Shown piece by piece: positions 31,998-41,330 of a stretch of 64,000 nucleotides of DNA. Source of the DNA: Bradyrhizobium sp. LTSP849 (GTDB taxonomy: Bacteria; Pseudomonadota; Alphaproteobacteria; Rhizobiales; Xanthobacteraceae); contig NZ_JYMR01000045.1 of assembly GCF_000938255.1 (NCBI RefSeq), forward strand, positions 186,001 to 250,000, given 5' to 3'. Both the position numbers and the translations under genes were made by a program. The notes beneath the pieces are model-generated. The model had not been told where the DNA came from and did not search any database. It worked only from the letters and a program-made list of their open reading frames with translations. Every line of letters starts with the position of its first letter. Within the stretch, counting starts at the first letter, position 1.

Positions 31998-33596
31998 ATG
32001 CGTTTGTTGCATTGCCTGGCCCTGTGTCTTCTTTCGCTGGCCTTGTCGGCCCCCGACGCCAAGGCTGATAAGCGCGTCGCACTGGTGATCGGCAACGGCG
32101 CCTACAGGAACGTTCCCACACTCGCCAATCCGACCAATGATGCGGTCGATGTCGGTGCGGCCCTGAAGCGATCGGGTTTCGATCCTCTCATCGCGATCGA
32201 TCTCGATCAGGCAACCATGCAGGAGACCGTGCTTCGCTTTGCGCGTGAAGCCCGCGGCGCCGACGTTGCCTTGTTTTACTATAGTGGACACGCCCTCCAG
32301 TTCGCCGGCGTGAACTATCTGGTGCCGGTCGATGCCGTCGTCCGCGACGAGGTCGATCTGCGGCGCCTGGTGCGCGCTGACGAGATTCTCGCTGACCTGC
32401 AACAGGCAAAGAACCTGCGGATTCTCGTGCTCGATGCCTGCCGCGACAACCCGTTTGCCGACGAGCTGCGGCGGAACGTTGGACAGGGTCGCGGCGTAAC
32501 CGTCGCACGCGGCCTCGCCAAGATGGAGAGCCCGGAAGGCACCATCATCTCCTATGCGACCCAGGCCGGGCGCACGGCCGACGACGGCAACGGCCGCAAC
32601 AGCCCCTATACCAGCGCGTTCCTCGAGCACATTCGTGACAGGGACAATATCAATACGGTGTTTCAGATCATCAGCGCCGGCGTCTACCAGCGGACCAAAG
32701 GCTCGCAGGTCCCCGAGCTTTCACTGTCGTTCTTCGGCGAGTTCTATCTGAACGGCAAGCCAGAGACGGCGGCGCTATCCCCAGCAGCGCCTCAGGCCGA
32801 TCCTTGTGCCGATGCCGGAGATCATTGGCGAAGCGCGGAAGCGCTTGGCACGCTTGCCGCATTCAAGGACCACCTCGTACGATTCCCGACCTGTACGTTC
32901 GTGGATCTCGCAAAATCCCGCATCGCCGCGCTGACAAAACCCGCAGACGACGTGAAGCGCACCACCGCCTTCGACGGAACCTGGATCGGCAAGGAAACCT
33001 GCGAGAGCAGACCTCCGTTTGCGGAGGGCTATTACCAATACGCCCTGCGCATCAAGGACGGGGTGCTTCAAGCCGCCTTTGGCGACGAGGGCAAACCCGG
33101 TTCGACCATCTATGATGGAAAGATCGAGACCGACGGCAGCGCCAGCATCACTGTCAAAGGCGTTATTGGCGAGAACGACCCGCTGCGTCGGCTCGCCGGC
33201 AGCTCCTATCAGTACAAGATCGCCCTCGCGTTGAAGGATTCGAGCGGGACCGGCGTTCGTACCGAAACTGCGCGGCCATGCCGGATGGAACTGTCGAAGC
33301 TAGCGCCGCAGAGCCCGGGGGCAAATCCGGGCCAAGCCGATCCGAAGCGCGCCACCAAGCGCGACGACAAGTCAGCCGTGGTCGCGCCCGAACAGCGCGA
33401 CGGTGGGCAACCTCGGCAGACCGGAAGCGGGCTGAGCTGCTCAGCGATGCGAGGCAGGTGCGCCGTAGCTTGTGTCAGTCGCGGCGGCCGTCCGGATTGC
33501 GCCTCGACCGCTTGCCCGCGGCTGGAAGCAGAGTGCATGAGCAGCGGGTGCTGGCGCGGCCGAGGATTTAACGGCTGCGGGCTTGCCAAGAGATAG
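31998..33596 (+). CDS. Exported caspase-like (peptidase C14) protein with Cys-rich tail
   Basis: 532 aa. A signal peptide (MRLLHCLALCLLSLALS...AKA) is followed by a caspase p20 domain: DKRVALVIGNGAYRNVPTL, the catalytic His in FYYSGHALQFAG, and the catalytic Cys in LDACRDNPF. Residues about 250-480 hold low-complexity linkers plus a domain with two TRP/Trp-rich strands. The last about 50 residues carry eight cysteines (GLSCSAMRGRC...FNGCGLAKR). It is predicted periplasmic. The ATG at 31998 has GGAG 9 bp upstream. Bacterial caspase-like proteins are often signalling or proteolytic effectors; the role here is unknown. Confidence 0.87.
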   Translation: MRLLHCLALCLLSLALSAPDAKADKRVALVIGNGAYRNVPTLANPTNDAVDVGAALKRSGFDPLIAIDLDQATMQETVLRFAREARGADVALFYYSGHALQFAGVNYLVPVDAVVRDEVDLRRLVRADEILADLQQAKNLRILVLDACRDNPFADELRRNVGQGRGVTVARGLAKMESPEGTIISYATQAGRTADDGNGRNSPYTSAFLEHIRDRDNINTVFQIISAGVYQRTKGSQVPELSLSFFGEFYLNGKPETAALSPAAPQADPCADAGDHWRSAEALGTLAAFKDHLVRFPTCTFVDLAKSRIAALTKPADDVKRTTAFDGTWIGKETCESRPPFAEGYYQYALRIKDGVLQAAFGDEGKPGSTIYDGKIETDGSASITVKGVIGENDPLRRLAGSSYQYKIALALKDSSGTGVRTETARPCRMELSKLAPQSPGANPGQADPKRATKRDDKSAVVAPEQRDGGQPRQTGSGLSCSAMRGRCAVACVSRGGRPDCASTACPRLEAECMSSGCWRGRGFNGCGLAKR

Positions 33597-33717
33597 TGTC
33601 CGCAGGACGATCGCCAGGCGACCTCTTTTGTCCGCTTGGACAGAAGAAAAAGATTGCCATTCCAGGTCACCGGCGCAGAAATATCGACCACAACGAACAA
33701 CAAACCGGGAGGTCGTC

Positions 33718-34122
33718 ATGCGTTTGGAAGGCGGATGCTATTGCGGTGAAGTGCGCTACGTGGCCGAAGGCGATCCAATGATGCAGGCCCAGTGTCACTG
33801 CCGCGAGTGCCAGTACATCTCGGGCGGAGCGCCCAACACGTTCATCGCGATGCCGGCGGCGGGCTTCACCTACATCACCGGACATCCCAAGCAGTTCACG
33901 CGCAAGGACCTCGCGCGCGCCGTCACGCGGGAATTCTGCGCCGAGTGCGGCACCCATCTGGTGACGAAGGTTCCGGGACTGCCGGCGACGATCGTGAAGG
34001 TCGGCACGCTGGACGAGCCCAAGCAGTTCCATCCGCAGATGGCGATCTACACCTGCGACAAGCAGGAGTTCCATTCGATCCCGTCAGGTATGGCAACATT
34101 CGAGAAGCTGCCGGCGCATTGA
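33718..34122 (+). CDS. GFA family protein (CENP-V/Gfa zinc-binding)
   Basis: 134-aa zinc-binding protein of the GFA family. Cysteine patterns: LEGGCYCGEVRYVAEG, CHCRECQYISGGAP, and FCAECGTHLVTK, which supply the zinc ligands. Members were named for glutathione-dependent formaldehyde activation, but most have no proven activity. It stands alone between the caspase-like gene and the aminotransferase. Confidence 0.9.
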   Translation: MRLEGGCYCGEVRYVAEGDPMMQAQCHCRECQYISGGAPNTFIAMPAAGFTYITGHPKQFTRKDLARAVTREFCAECGTHLVTKVPGLPATIVKVGTLDEPKQFHPQMAIYTCDKQEFHSIPSGMATFEKLPAH

Positions 34123-34145
34123 AGGTCGGATCGAGCGGTGCACTC

Positions 34146-34171
34146 CCTCTCCCGCAAGCAAGCGGGAGAGG
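34146..34171. repeat. Short family D repeat
   Basis: CCTCTCCCGC-AAGCAA-GCGGGAGAGG hairpin after the GFA gene; it is the core of the longer element at 13284-13405. The remaining space to the aminotransferase start (34343) shows no gene. Confidence 0.75.
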
Positions 34172-34342
34172 TGAGAACCGCCGCCGCCATCCCGTTGTTA
34201 TCCGGCCTAATTATTCCGCTCTGGACGGGCCCGCCGGTCGATGGTTAATCGCGTCTTAACCTCGCCCTATCTATGGTGAACTGAACCGTTTCCCGCCGGC
34301 GCCTTGGTGCGACCGGCTGTTCCAAGAGTGCTGGCGCCCAGA

Positions 34343-35557
34343 ATGGCAATGACCGCTTCATCCCGTGCGCCGCTGGAAGGTGGAAGCTCCGATACCGAAC
34401 GCTCGCCCTTCGTCCGGCTGAACGAGCTGTTGGCGCCGCATCAGCCCGGCAAGCCCTTGATTTCGCTCGCGGTCGGCGAGCCGCAGCATCCGGTGCCTGA
34501 CTTCGTCGGGCCGGTGCTGGCCAAGCACATCGCCGATTTCGGCCGTTACCCGATGAATCAGGGCACCGAGCCATTCCGCAAAGCAGCGGGCGCCTGGCTG
34601 TCGTCGCGCTTCAAGCTGCCGCGACCGCTCGACCCCAAAAGCGAGATTCTCGTCCTCAATGGCAGCCGCGAGGGGCTGTTCCTGGCCGCGATCACGGCCG
34701 CACGCTATGTCGGCCCGCGCCCCGGCAAGCCCGCCATCCTGATGCCTAACCCGTTCTATCCGGTCTATGGCGCCGGCGCCCGCGCCGCGGCCTGCGAACC
34801 GGTCTATCTGCCAACCACGGTCGAGAACGGCTTCCTGCCCGATCTCGACGCCATCGACGAAGCGACGCTGGCGCGCACGGTGGCGTTCTATCTGGCCTCG
34901 CCTGCCAATCCGCAGGGCTCCGTCGCGTCGCGCGATTATTTCACGCGCCTGAAGAGCCTCGCCGATCGCTACAACTTCGTGATCCTGAGCGACGAGTGCT
35001 ATTCCGAGATCTACACCCGCGAAGCGCCGGGCAGTGCGCTGGAATGCGCCGGCCCCGACTTCACCCGCGTGGTTGCGTTCCAGTCGCTGTCGAAGCGCTC
35101 CAACTTGCCGGGCCTGCGTGTCGGCTTCGCCGCTGGCGACAAGAAGTTCATCGGCATGTTCCTCGAGCAGCGCAACATCGCGGCGCCCCAGGTGCCAGTT
35201 CCGCTCCAGCATGTCGCGACCGTTGCCTATGGCGACGAAGCGCATGTCGAAGAGAACCGCAGGCTTTACCGGATCAAGTTCGATCTCGCCGACCAGATCA
35301 TCGGCAATCGCTACGGCTATCGCCGGCCCGACGCCGGCTTCTGCGTCTGGCTCAATACGTCCGAGATCGGCGACGACGTATCGGTGTGTCTGAAACTCTT
35401 CACGGAAGCCGGCGTGCGCGTGGTGCCCGGCAGCTTTTTGGCGCGGCTCCAGCCCGACGGCTTCAATCCCGGTGCGGGCTATATTCGTCTGGCATTGGTG
35501 CAGGATGGTGAGACCACGGCGCAGGCGCTGCACCGGCTGGTCGAGACTCTGGGTTAG
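34343..35557 (+). CDS. Pyridoxal-phosphate aminotransferase, class I/II (DapC-like)
   Basis: 404-aa fold-type I aminotransferase. The PLP lysine is in FQSLSKRSNLPGLRVGFAAG. Supporting motifs are LVLNGSREGLFLAA, PNPFYPVYGAGARAAACEPVYLP, ASPANPQGSVASRDYF and ILSDECYSEIY. The end of the protein (YIRLALVQDGETTAQALHRL) is complete. It resembles succinyldiaminopimelate transaminases (DapC), but aspartate-type specificity cannot be excluded. It lies 16 bp upstream of ftsK. The ATG at 34343 is preferred over an upstream GTG at 34304. Confidence 0.85.
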   Translation: MAMTASSRAPLEGGSSDTERSPFVRLNELLAPHQPGKPLISLAVGEPQHPVPDFVGPVLAKHIADFGRYPMNQGTEPFRKAAGAWLSSRFKLPRPLDPKSEILVLNGSREGLFLAAITAARYVGPRPGKPAILMPNPFYPVYGAGARAAACEPVYLPTTVENGFLPDLDAIDEATLARTVAFYLASPANPQGSVASRDYFTRLKSLADRYNFVILSDECYSEIYTREAPGSALECAGPDFTRVVAFQSLSKRSNLPGLRVGFAAGDKKFIGMFLEQRNIAAPQVPVPLQHVATVAYGDEAHVEENRRLYRIKFDLADQIIGNRYGYRRPDAGFCVWLNTSEIGDDVSVCLKLFTEAGVRVVPGSFLARLQPDGFNPGAGYIRLALVQDGETTAQALHRLVETLG

Positions 35558-35572
35558 GCGGGGCCCGTGAGC

Positions 35573-38041
35573 ATGTCGGCAATCGAACGTGTCATTCCCC
35601 TGGTCGGCCATCTGCCGCCATCGATCCGCGAGGCGCTGAGCCGGCGCGTGCGCGAGCTCACCGGCTTCGGCCTGATCATCTTGTCGGGCACAGCTTCCGC
35701 CGCGCTGATGACCTGGTCGGTGCAGGACCCGAGCCTCAGCCACGCGACCTCACGGCCGATCCGCAACATTCTCGGCTATGCCGGCGCAATCGGCGCCGAT
35801 CTCGCGATGCAGATCCTCGGGCTCGGCGCGATCATGCTGATCCTGACGGTCGCGGTGTGGGGCTGGCGCATGATGACCCACCGCCCGTTCGACCGCGAGG
35901 CCTTGCGGCTCGGCTGCTGGATTCTCTGCACGGTGATCGCGGCGGGCTTCGTGAGCTGCTGGCCGCACGGCGGCGCCTGGCCGCTGCCAACCGGGCTCGG
36001 CGGCGTGGTCGGCGATGCGCTGGTGCGCGCGCCCGCGGTGATCTTCGGGCCGCCCGGCGCGATCTATCGCATGGTGCTCGGCATCATTCTGTTCGTCGCG
36101 CTCGCCGCGACCTTCCTGATCTCCTGCGGTCTTGGCGCACGCGAACATGACGAAGATCTCGCGGAGATCGAAGACGACGACAAGCCGCTTGATGAAGACG
36201 AGGAGAGCGACCGCGGCTCGGTCTCGCTGGGTTGGCTGTTCCACGCGCTGATGAGCACCAAGGCGCGGCTGATCTGGCTGCTCGGCACCGCCTATCGCTC
36301 GCTGGTCTCGAGCGGACCGAAGGCCAAGGCCGTTTCTTTCAGCCGCCAGGAACCCAATCTCGGAGGCCGTGCCGCGCCTTCGATCTCGCCGCAGTCCGAA
36401 GACGAGGACTACGACGACGAGCACGGCGAGGAAGAAGGCGAAGACGAGGAAGAGGAGCAGCCTGCCGCGCGCGCACCGCGCAAGAAGGCCGCGCCGAAGG
36501 CGGCTTCCAAGAAATCCTCCGACAAGTTCGAGCTTCCGTCCGTGTCCGTGCTGGCCGCGCCCAAGGCCGGCGATCGCCAGCCGCTCAGCAAGGCCGAGCT
36601 GGAAGCCAATTCGCGCTCGCTCGAAGGCGTGCTGCAGGACTTCGGCGTGCGCGGCGAGATCGTGAAGGCCCATCCGGGTCCCGTCGTCACGCTGTACGAG
36701 CTGGAGCCGGCGCCCGGCATCAAATCGTCGCGCGTGATCGGCCTCTCCGACGACATCGCCCGCTCGATGAGCGCGCTGTCGGCGCGCGTCGCCGTCGTGC
36801 CCGGCCGCAACGCGATCGGCATCGAGCTGCCGAACGCGCATCGTGAAAAGGTCTATCTGCGCGAGCTGCTGGTCGCCAAGGAGACTGTCGAGACGGTGGC
36901 AAAACTGCCGCTCTGCCTCGGCAAGACCATCGGCGGCGATCCCGTCATCATCGATCTCGCCCGCACGCCGCACATGCTGATCGCCGGTACCACCGGCTCC
37001 GGCAAGTCGGTCGCGATCAACACCATGATCCTCAGCCTGGTCTACCGGCTGCGTCCCGATCAGTGCCGGTTGATCATGGTCGATCCGAAGATGCTCGAAC
37101 TCTCCGTCTATGACGGCATTCCCCATCTGCTCACGCCCGTCGTGACCGATCCGAAGAAGGCGGTGGTCGCGCTGAAATGGGCCGTGCGCGAGATGGAAGA
37201 GCGCTACAAGAACATGGCCAAGCTCGGTGTGCGCAACATCGACGGCTACAATGCGCGCCTGCTCGAAGTGAAGGCCAAGGGCGAAGAGCCGACGCGCACG
37301 GTGCACACCGGCTTCGACAAGGAAACCGGCAAGGCGATCTACGAGGAAGAGAAGCTCTCGCTGGAGCCGCTGCCCTACATCGTCATCATCGTCGACGAAA
37401 TGGCCGACCTGATGATGGTCGCCGGCAAGGACATCGAAGGCGCAGTGCAGCGCCTGGCGCAGATGGCGCGCGCCGCCGGCCTGCACGTGATCCTCGCCAC
37501 GCAGCGTCCGTCGGTCGACGTCATCACCGGCACCATCAAGGCGAACTTCCCGACCCGCATCGCCTTCCAGGTCACCTCAAAGATCGACAGCCGTACCATT
37601 TTGGGCGAGATGGGCGCCGAGCAGCTGCTCGGCCAGGGCGACATGCTCTATATGGCCGGCGGCGGCCGCATCAGCCGCGTGCACGGTCCCTTTGCATCGG
37701 ATGAGGAAGTCGAGAAGGTGGTGCGTCACCTCAAGACGCAGGGCCAGCCGGAATATCTCGAGGCGGTCACAGCGGAAGAGCCCACCGAGGACGAGGACGG
37801 CGCGGTGTTCGACGCGTCCGCCATGGGCGCGGACGGCGGCGGCGATTTGTTCTCGCAGGCCGTTGCCATCGTCAAACGCGACCGCAAGGCTTCCACCAGC
37901 TACATCCAGCGCCGCCTCCAGATCGGCTATAATCGCGCCGCATCGCTGATGGAGCGTATGGAACTGGAAGGCATTGTCGGACCCGCCAACCACGCCGGCA
38001 AGCGCGAGATTCTGGTCGAGGAAGAAGACAGCCATATGTGA
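35573..38041 (+). CDS. ftsK: DNA translocase FtsK
   Basis: About 822 aa. The N-terminus has four transmembrane helices (about residues 20-190). An acidic/basic linker follows (EDEDYDDEHGEEEGEDEEEE, then ARAPRKKAAPKAASKK). The RecA-like motor has Walker A GTTGSGKSVAINTMI and Walker B IVIIVDEMADLMMVAGKDIEG. The C-terminal winged-helix gamma domain DLFSQAVAIVKRDRKASTSYIQRRLQ guides DNA orientation and contacts Xer. It coordinates chromosome dimer resolution with division. The GTG at 35567 or ATG at 35573 could start it. Confidence 0.95.
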   Translation: MSAIERVIPLVGHLPPSIREALSRRVRELTGFGLIILSGTASAALMTWSVQDPSLSHATSRPIRNILGYAGAIGADLAMQILGLGAIMLILTVAVWGWRMMTHRPFDREALRLGCWILCTVIAAGFVSCWPHGGAWPLPTGLGGVVGDALVRAPAVIFGPPGAIYRMVLGIILFVALAATFLISCGLGAREHDEDLAEIEDDDKPLDEDEESDRGSVSLGWLFHALMSTKARLIWLLGTAYRSLVSSGPKAKAVSFSRQEPNLGGRAAPSISPQSEDEDYDDEHGEEEGEDEEEEQPAARAPRKKAAPKAASKKSSDKFELPSVSVLAAPKAGDRQPLSKAELEANSRSLEGVLQDFGVRGEIVKAHPGPVVTLYELEPAPGIKSSRVIGLSDDIARSMSALSARVAVVPGRNAIGIELPNAHREKVYLRELLVAKETVETVAKLPLCLGKTIGGDPVIIDLARTPHMLIAGTTGSGKSVAINTMILSLVYRLRPDQCRLIMVDPKMLELSVYDGIPHLLTPVVTDPKKAVVALKWAVREMEERYKNMAKLGVRNIDGYNARLLEVKAKGEEPTRTVHTGFDKETGKAIYEEEKLSLEPLPYIVIIVDEMADLMMVAGKDIEGAVQRLAQMARAAGLHVILATQRPSVDVITGTIKANFPTRIAFQVTSKIDSRTILGEMGAEQLLGQGDMLYMAGGGRISRVHGPFASDEEVEKVVRHLKTQGQPEYLEAVTAEEPTEDEDGAVFDASAMGADGGGDLFSQAVAIVKRDRKASTSYIQRRLQIGYNRAASLMERMELEGIVGPANHAGKREILVEEEDSHM

Positions 38042-38135
38042 GGCGCTGCCTCGAAATGACCTTTTCACGCAAAAACGATCTCCGCTTTTACCCGAAATCA
38101 CGCTAAAACGACGCCCAGCCACACAGGACGACGCG

Positions 38136-38948
38136 TTGATCAGACATCCGGACATTCGATTCGCTGCCTCCATCGCTGCGCGTAGCGCGCGCGTGGCCGG
38201 CGTGCTTCTCGTCACCGCCGCGATGGTGACCGCAGCGTCGTTCGCGCAGACCGTGCCCGTGCCAAAGCCGGCGCCGAAGGCCCGCGACAATGCTCCGCCC
38301 TCGGGGGGACCGTCGATTACGGGCGCAACACAGGCGCCGCCGAATCCAGTCATTCCCGATCCGCGCCGCAACGTGCCGAGCAGCATCTTCCAGACCTTCG
38401 ATGCCAACCAGAAGGCGCAGGCGGCCAAGGTCAGCGCCTACCTGTCGTCGCTGTCGACACTGGTCGGAAACTTCGTCCAGGTCGGCCCCGACGGCAGCAA
38501 GACGCAGGGCGATTTCTACATCCAGAAGCCGGGCAAGGTGCGCTTCGAATATGATCCGCCGAGCCCGATCGACATCGTCGCCGACGGATCGTCGGTCGTG
38601 GTGCGCGACCGCAAGCTCGCCACGCAGGACGTCTATCCGCTGTCGCAGACGCCGCTGCGTTTCCTGCTCTCGGACCGCATCGATCTGATGAAAGACACCA
38701 ACGTCGTCAACGTCACCGCCGACGACGTCTTCGTCAGCGTGACGATCGAGGAGAAGCAGGCCCTGGTCGGCACCAGCCGCCTCATGCTCATGATCGGCGC
38801 CAAGGACGGCCAGCTGAAGCAATGGACCGTCACCGACCCGCAGGGCTACGACACCACGATCGCGGTGTATAATCTGGATGCTGGCAAGAAGCTCGATCCC
38901 GGCATGTTCAAGATCGATTTTACCAATTACGGCCCGTCGCCGGGATAG
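38136..38948 (+). CDS. lolA: Outer-membrane lipoprotein carrier LolA family protein
   Basis: 270-aa periplasmic chaperone for lipoprotein transport to the outer membrane. A signal-anchor region SARVAGVLLVTAAMVTAASFAQ is followed by a Pro-rich linker. The LolA fold begins at YLSSLSTLVGNFVQVGPDGSKTQGDFYIQKPGKVRFEYDPPSPIDIVADGSSVVVRD (read in parts). It ends in DFTNYGPSPG. The TTG at 38136 with AGGA upstream fits the homologous start. It is 95 bp downstream of ftsK, the usual alphaproteobacterial order ftsK-lolA-xth. Confidence 0.88.
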   Translation: MIRHPDIRFAASIAARSARVAGVLLVTAAMVTAASFAQTVPVPKPAPKARDNAPPSGGPSITGATQAPPNPVIPDPRRNVPSSIFQTFDANQKAQAAKVSAYLSSLSTLVGNFVQVGPDGSKTQGDFYIQKPGKVRFEYDPPSPIDIVADGSSVVVRDRKLATQDVYPLSQTPLRFLLSDRIDLMKDTNVVNVTADDVFVSVTIEEKQALVGTSRLMLMIGAKDGQLKQWTVTDPQGYDTTIAVYNLDAGKKLDPGMFKIDFTNYGPSPG

Positions 38949-38956
38949 GCGCGGTG

Positions 38957-39050
38957 CGTAGGGTCGGCAAAGGCGCAAAGCGCCGTGCCCACCATCTCTC
39001 CGCGATTGAACAAGAAGTGGTGGGCACGCTTCGCTTTGCCCACCCTACGG
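38957..39050. repeat. Palindromic intergenic repeat (family E)
   Basis: GTAGGGTCGGCAAAGGCGCA and GTGGTGGGCACGCTTCGCTT with CCCACCCTAC at the ends. Related to 51817-51907. It occupies the lolA-xth gap. Confidence 0.75.
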
Positions 39051-39089
39051 CTGGATCACCCTACGAGAGCTTGCTAAGACGCATGCCTC

Positions 39090-39905
39090 ATGCGTTTTTC
39101 CCTGACAACCTGGAACATCAATTCGGTGCGGCTGCGCATCGATCTGGTCGCGAAGTTTCTCAAGAGCGCGCGGCCGGACGTGCTGTGTCTCCAGGAGACC
39201 AAGTGCATCGACGACGCCTTTCCACTGAAGCGCTTCAAGCGGCTCGGCTATGAGCACGTCGCGCTGAACGGGCAGAAGGGCTATCACGGCGTTGCCATCG
39301 TCTCGAGGATTCCGTTCGAGTCGAAGGACATCCGCACCTTCTGCGACAAGGTGGATTCGCGCCACATTTCCGTGTCCTTTGGTGAAAAAGCCAACATCGC
39401 AAAGCCGCTGGTGCTGCATAATTTCTATGTCCCCGCCGGCGGCGACATTCCCGATCCCGCGCTCAACGAAAAGTTCGACCACAAGCTTCGCTTCCTCGAC
39501 GAGATGAAAGCGTGCGAGCCGCTGCATCCGCGCGGCGAGGACCGCCACATCCTGGTCGGCGATCTCAACGTCGCGCCGCACGAGAACGACGTGTGGTCGC
39601 ACAAGCAGCTTCTGAAGGTGGTCTCGCACACGCCGATCGAAACCGAGAAGCTACAAGCCGCGCTCAGCGCCGGCGAATGGGTCGACGTCGCACGCGAGCG
39701 CATCCCGATGTCGGAAAAGGTCTACACGTGGTGGAGCTACCGCTCCGCCGACTGGACCGTCGGCGATCGCGGCCGCAGGCTCGACCACATCTGGGTCTCG
39801 CGCGCGCTGAAAGACGCCGTCAGCGATTTCAAGATTTTGCGCGATGCACGAAGCTGGGAGCGGCCGTCGGACCACGTGCCGGTGACGGTGACGCTGGAGG
39901 TTTAG
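39090..39905 (+). CDS. xth: Exodeoxyribonuclease III
   Basis: 271-aa endonuclease/exonuclease/phosphatase-fold DNA repair enzyme. Signature pieces are SLTTWNINSVRLR, VLCLQETKCIDDAFP (catalytic Glu), YVPAGGDIPD, VGDLNVAPHENDVW (Asp-Asn), YTWWSYRSADW, and SDHVPVTVTLEV with the catalytic Asp-His. It acts on apurinic sites in base-excision repair. It is downstream of lolA and convergent with the cyclic nucleotide-binding gene. Confidence 0.95.
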   Translation: MRFSLTTWNINSVRLRIDLVAKFLKSARPDVLCLQETKCIDDAFPLKRFKRLGYEHVALNGQKGYHGVAIVSRIPFESKDIRTFCDKVDSRHISVSFGEKANIAKPLVLHNFYVPAGGDIPDPALNEKFDHKLRFLDEMKACEPLHPRGEDRHILVGDLNVAPHENDVWSHKQLLKVVSHTPIETEKLQAALSAGEWVDVARERIPMSEKVYTWWSYRSADWTVGDRGRRLDHIWVSRALKDAVSDFKILRDARSWERPSDHVPVTVTLEV

Positions 39906-39911
39906 CCTCTT

Positions 39912-39951
39912 GTCATTCCGGGCTCACGACTTCGTCGCGCCCCGGAATGAC
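39912..39951. repeat. Inverted repeat between convergent xth and CNB genes (family C core)
   Basis: GTCATTCCGGG (39912-39922) and CCCGGAATGAC (39941-39951) form an 11-bp hairpin with loop CTCACGACTTCGTCGCGC. It may act as a bidirectional terminator. Confidence 0.7.
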
Positions 39952-39962
39952 GAGCGAGAGAC

Positions 39963-40406
39963 CTAGGTGCTCAGCTTCGCACCCGCCATCAGAATATCGC
40001 TGGCGATTTGGCTGGAGCGAATCGCGAATTCATCGCGCAGGCGCAGCGCAGCGGCAGGGTCGCTCTCCAGCACACGCTGAAACAGGCTGCGCGCGACGCG
40101 GATGACGGAAGAATGCTCCAGCGCGATCGCGCCCGACGGCCGCTTCATCGGCACCACCAGCGCGAGCTCGCCGATCAGCGTGCCGGGGCCGGCGATCATC
40201 TCGGCGCCGGCACCGTCATCGACGCGAAAGGCGCCGCGCTGGACCACGAAGCCGGCATCGGCGTCATCACCGAGATTGAACAGGACGTCGCCGCGGACGA
40301 AATCACGTTGCTCGGAGCCGATCGCCAGCATGCGCAACGAGGCTTCTCCCAACAGGCGCAGTGTCGGGACACGCTCGAGAAGCGCTACGTCGTCGTCGAT
40401 TGACAT
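39963..40406 (-). CDS. Cyclic nucleotide-binding domain protein
   Basis: 147-aa stand-alone cNMP-binding (CRP-like) domain without a DNA-binding helix-turn-helix. It has LGEASLRMLAIGSEQRDFVRGDVLFNLGDDADAGFVVQRGAF (read in parts) and the phosphate-binding cassette region GTLIGELALVVPMKRPSGAIA. The second-position Gly-Glu-Leu is conserved as in cAMP receptors. The output mechanism is unknown. It lies downstream of the OmpR-type regulator on the same strand (59 bp gap). Confidence 0.85.
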   Translation of the reverse strand: MSIDDDVALLERVPTLRLLGEASLRMLAIGSEQRDFVRGDVLFNLGDDADAGFVVQRGAFRVDDGAGAEMIAGPGTLIGELALVVPMKRPSGAIALEHSSVIRVARSLFQRVLESDPAAALRLRDEFAIRSSQIASDILMAGAKLST

Positions 40407-40464
40407 TCAGATCCGAGGCTCAAGGGCACGCGATCTAAAACGATTCGCATGCCCCCGAAGCGTA

Positions 40465-41151
40465 TCACGGCACCAGCTTGTAGCCACCGGCTTCCGTCAC
40501 CAGGATTTCCGGGTTGGCGGCATCCTTCTCGATCTTCTGGCGGAGGCGGTAGATGTGGGTTTCCAGCGTGTGGGTGGTGACGCCGGAATTGTAGCCCCAG
40601 ACCTCCTGGAGCAGGGTCTCGCGCGACACCGGCATCTGGCCGGCCCGGTAAAGGAAGCGCAGGATCGCGGTCTCCTTTTCCGTCAGCCGCACCTTGCGGG
40701 CGTTGGCAGCGGTCAGCATCTTGGAGCCGGGACGGAAGCTGTAGGGCCCGACCGAGAACACCGCATCCTCGCTGGCCTCGTGCTGGCGAAGCTGGGCGCG
40801 GATGCGGGCCAGCAGCACGGCAAAGCGGAAGGGCTTTGCGACATAGTCGTTGGCGCCTGATTCCAGGCCCAAAATCGTATCGGAATCGGTGTCATGCCCG
40901 GTGAGCATGATGATCGGCGCCTTGAAGCCGCCCTTGCGTAAGGAACGGACCACCTCGCGGCCGTCGGTGTCGGGGAGGCCGACGTCCATCAGGACGAGAT
41001 CGGGGGCATTGGCCTTGGCCGCGCTCGCGCCCTTGGCGCCGGTATCGACGGCAGAGGCTTCAAATTCTTCGTGTAGCGATAATTGCTCCACCAACGTGTC
41101 GCGCAGATCGGTATCGTCGTCCACGATCAGGATCTTGCGGGCATTGGCCAT
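40465..41151 (-). CDS. OmpR/PhoB-family response regulator (CenR-like)
   Basis: 228-aa two-component response regulator. The receiver domain (1-120) has acidic pocket DDDTD, phosphoacceptor Asp in DLVLMDVGLPDTDGREV, LTGHD and YVAKPF. The C-terminal winged helix has EKETAILRFLYRAG and VTTHTLETHIYRLRQKIE. The ILIVDDDTDLRDTLVEQLSLHEEFE start resembles the alphaproteobacterial CenR regulators of envelope physiology, which I recall sitting near xth; this assignment is tentative. No histidine kinase is adjacent. Confidence 0.88.
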   Translation of the reverse strand: MANARKILIVDDDTDLRDTLVEQLSLHEEFEASAVDTGAKGASAAKANAPDLVLMDVGLPDTDGREVVRSLRKGGFKAPIIMLTGHDTDSDTILGLESGANDYVAKPFRFAVLLARIRAQLRQHEASEDAVFSVGPYSFRPGSKMLTAANARKVRLTEKETAILRFLYRAGQMPVSRETLLQEVWGYNSGVTTHTLETHIYRLRQKIEKDAANPEILVTEAGGYKLVP

Positions 41152-41330
41152 AGGGGGTCATCCTTTTGGGGTCCGGCTCGGCGCGCATTCATGCCGCACC
41201 CAGCCGTAATGGAAAGTTTTGGGGTCGCTGTTTTTATTGTTGTTCGTGTTGAAGTAGTGGGCTGTTACCGATTCACAAGCCGGAATTACTCTAACCTAGA
41301 ATAGCAGGGCGGTCTGATGAATGTCCTGTA

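Noticed and set aside
35750..37486. Long open frame antisense to ftsK (and a similar one of 821 codons antisense to leuS at 46863-49328)
   Set aside because: High-GC codon bias leaves antisense frames open; the translations are rich in R, H, Q and D with no family motifs, and the sense genes are complete.
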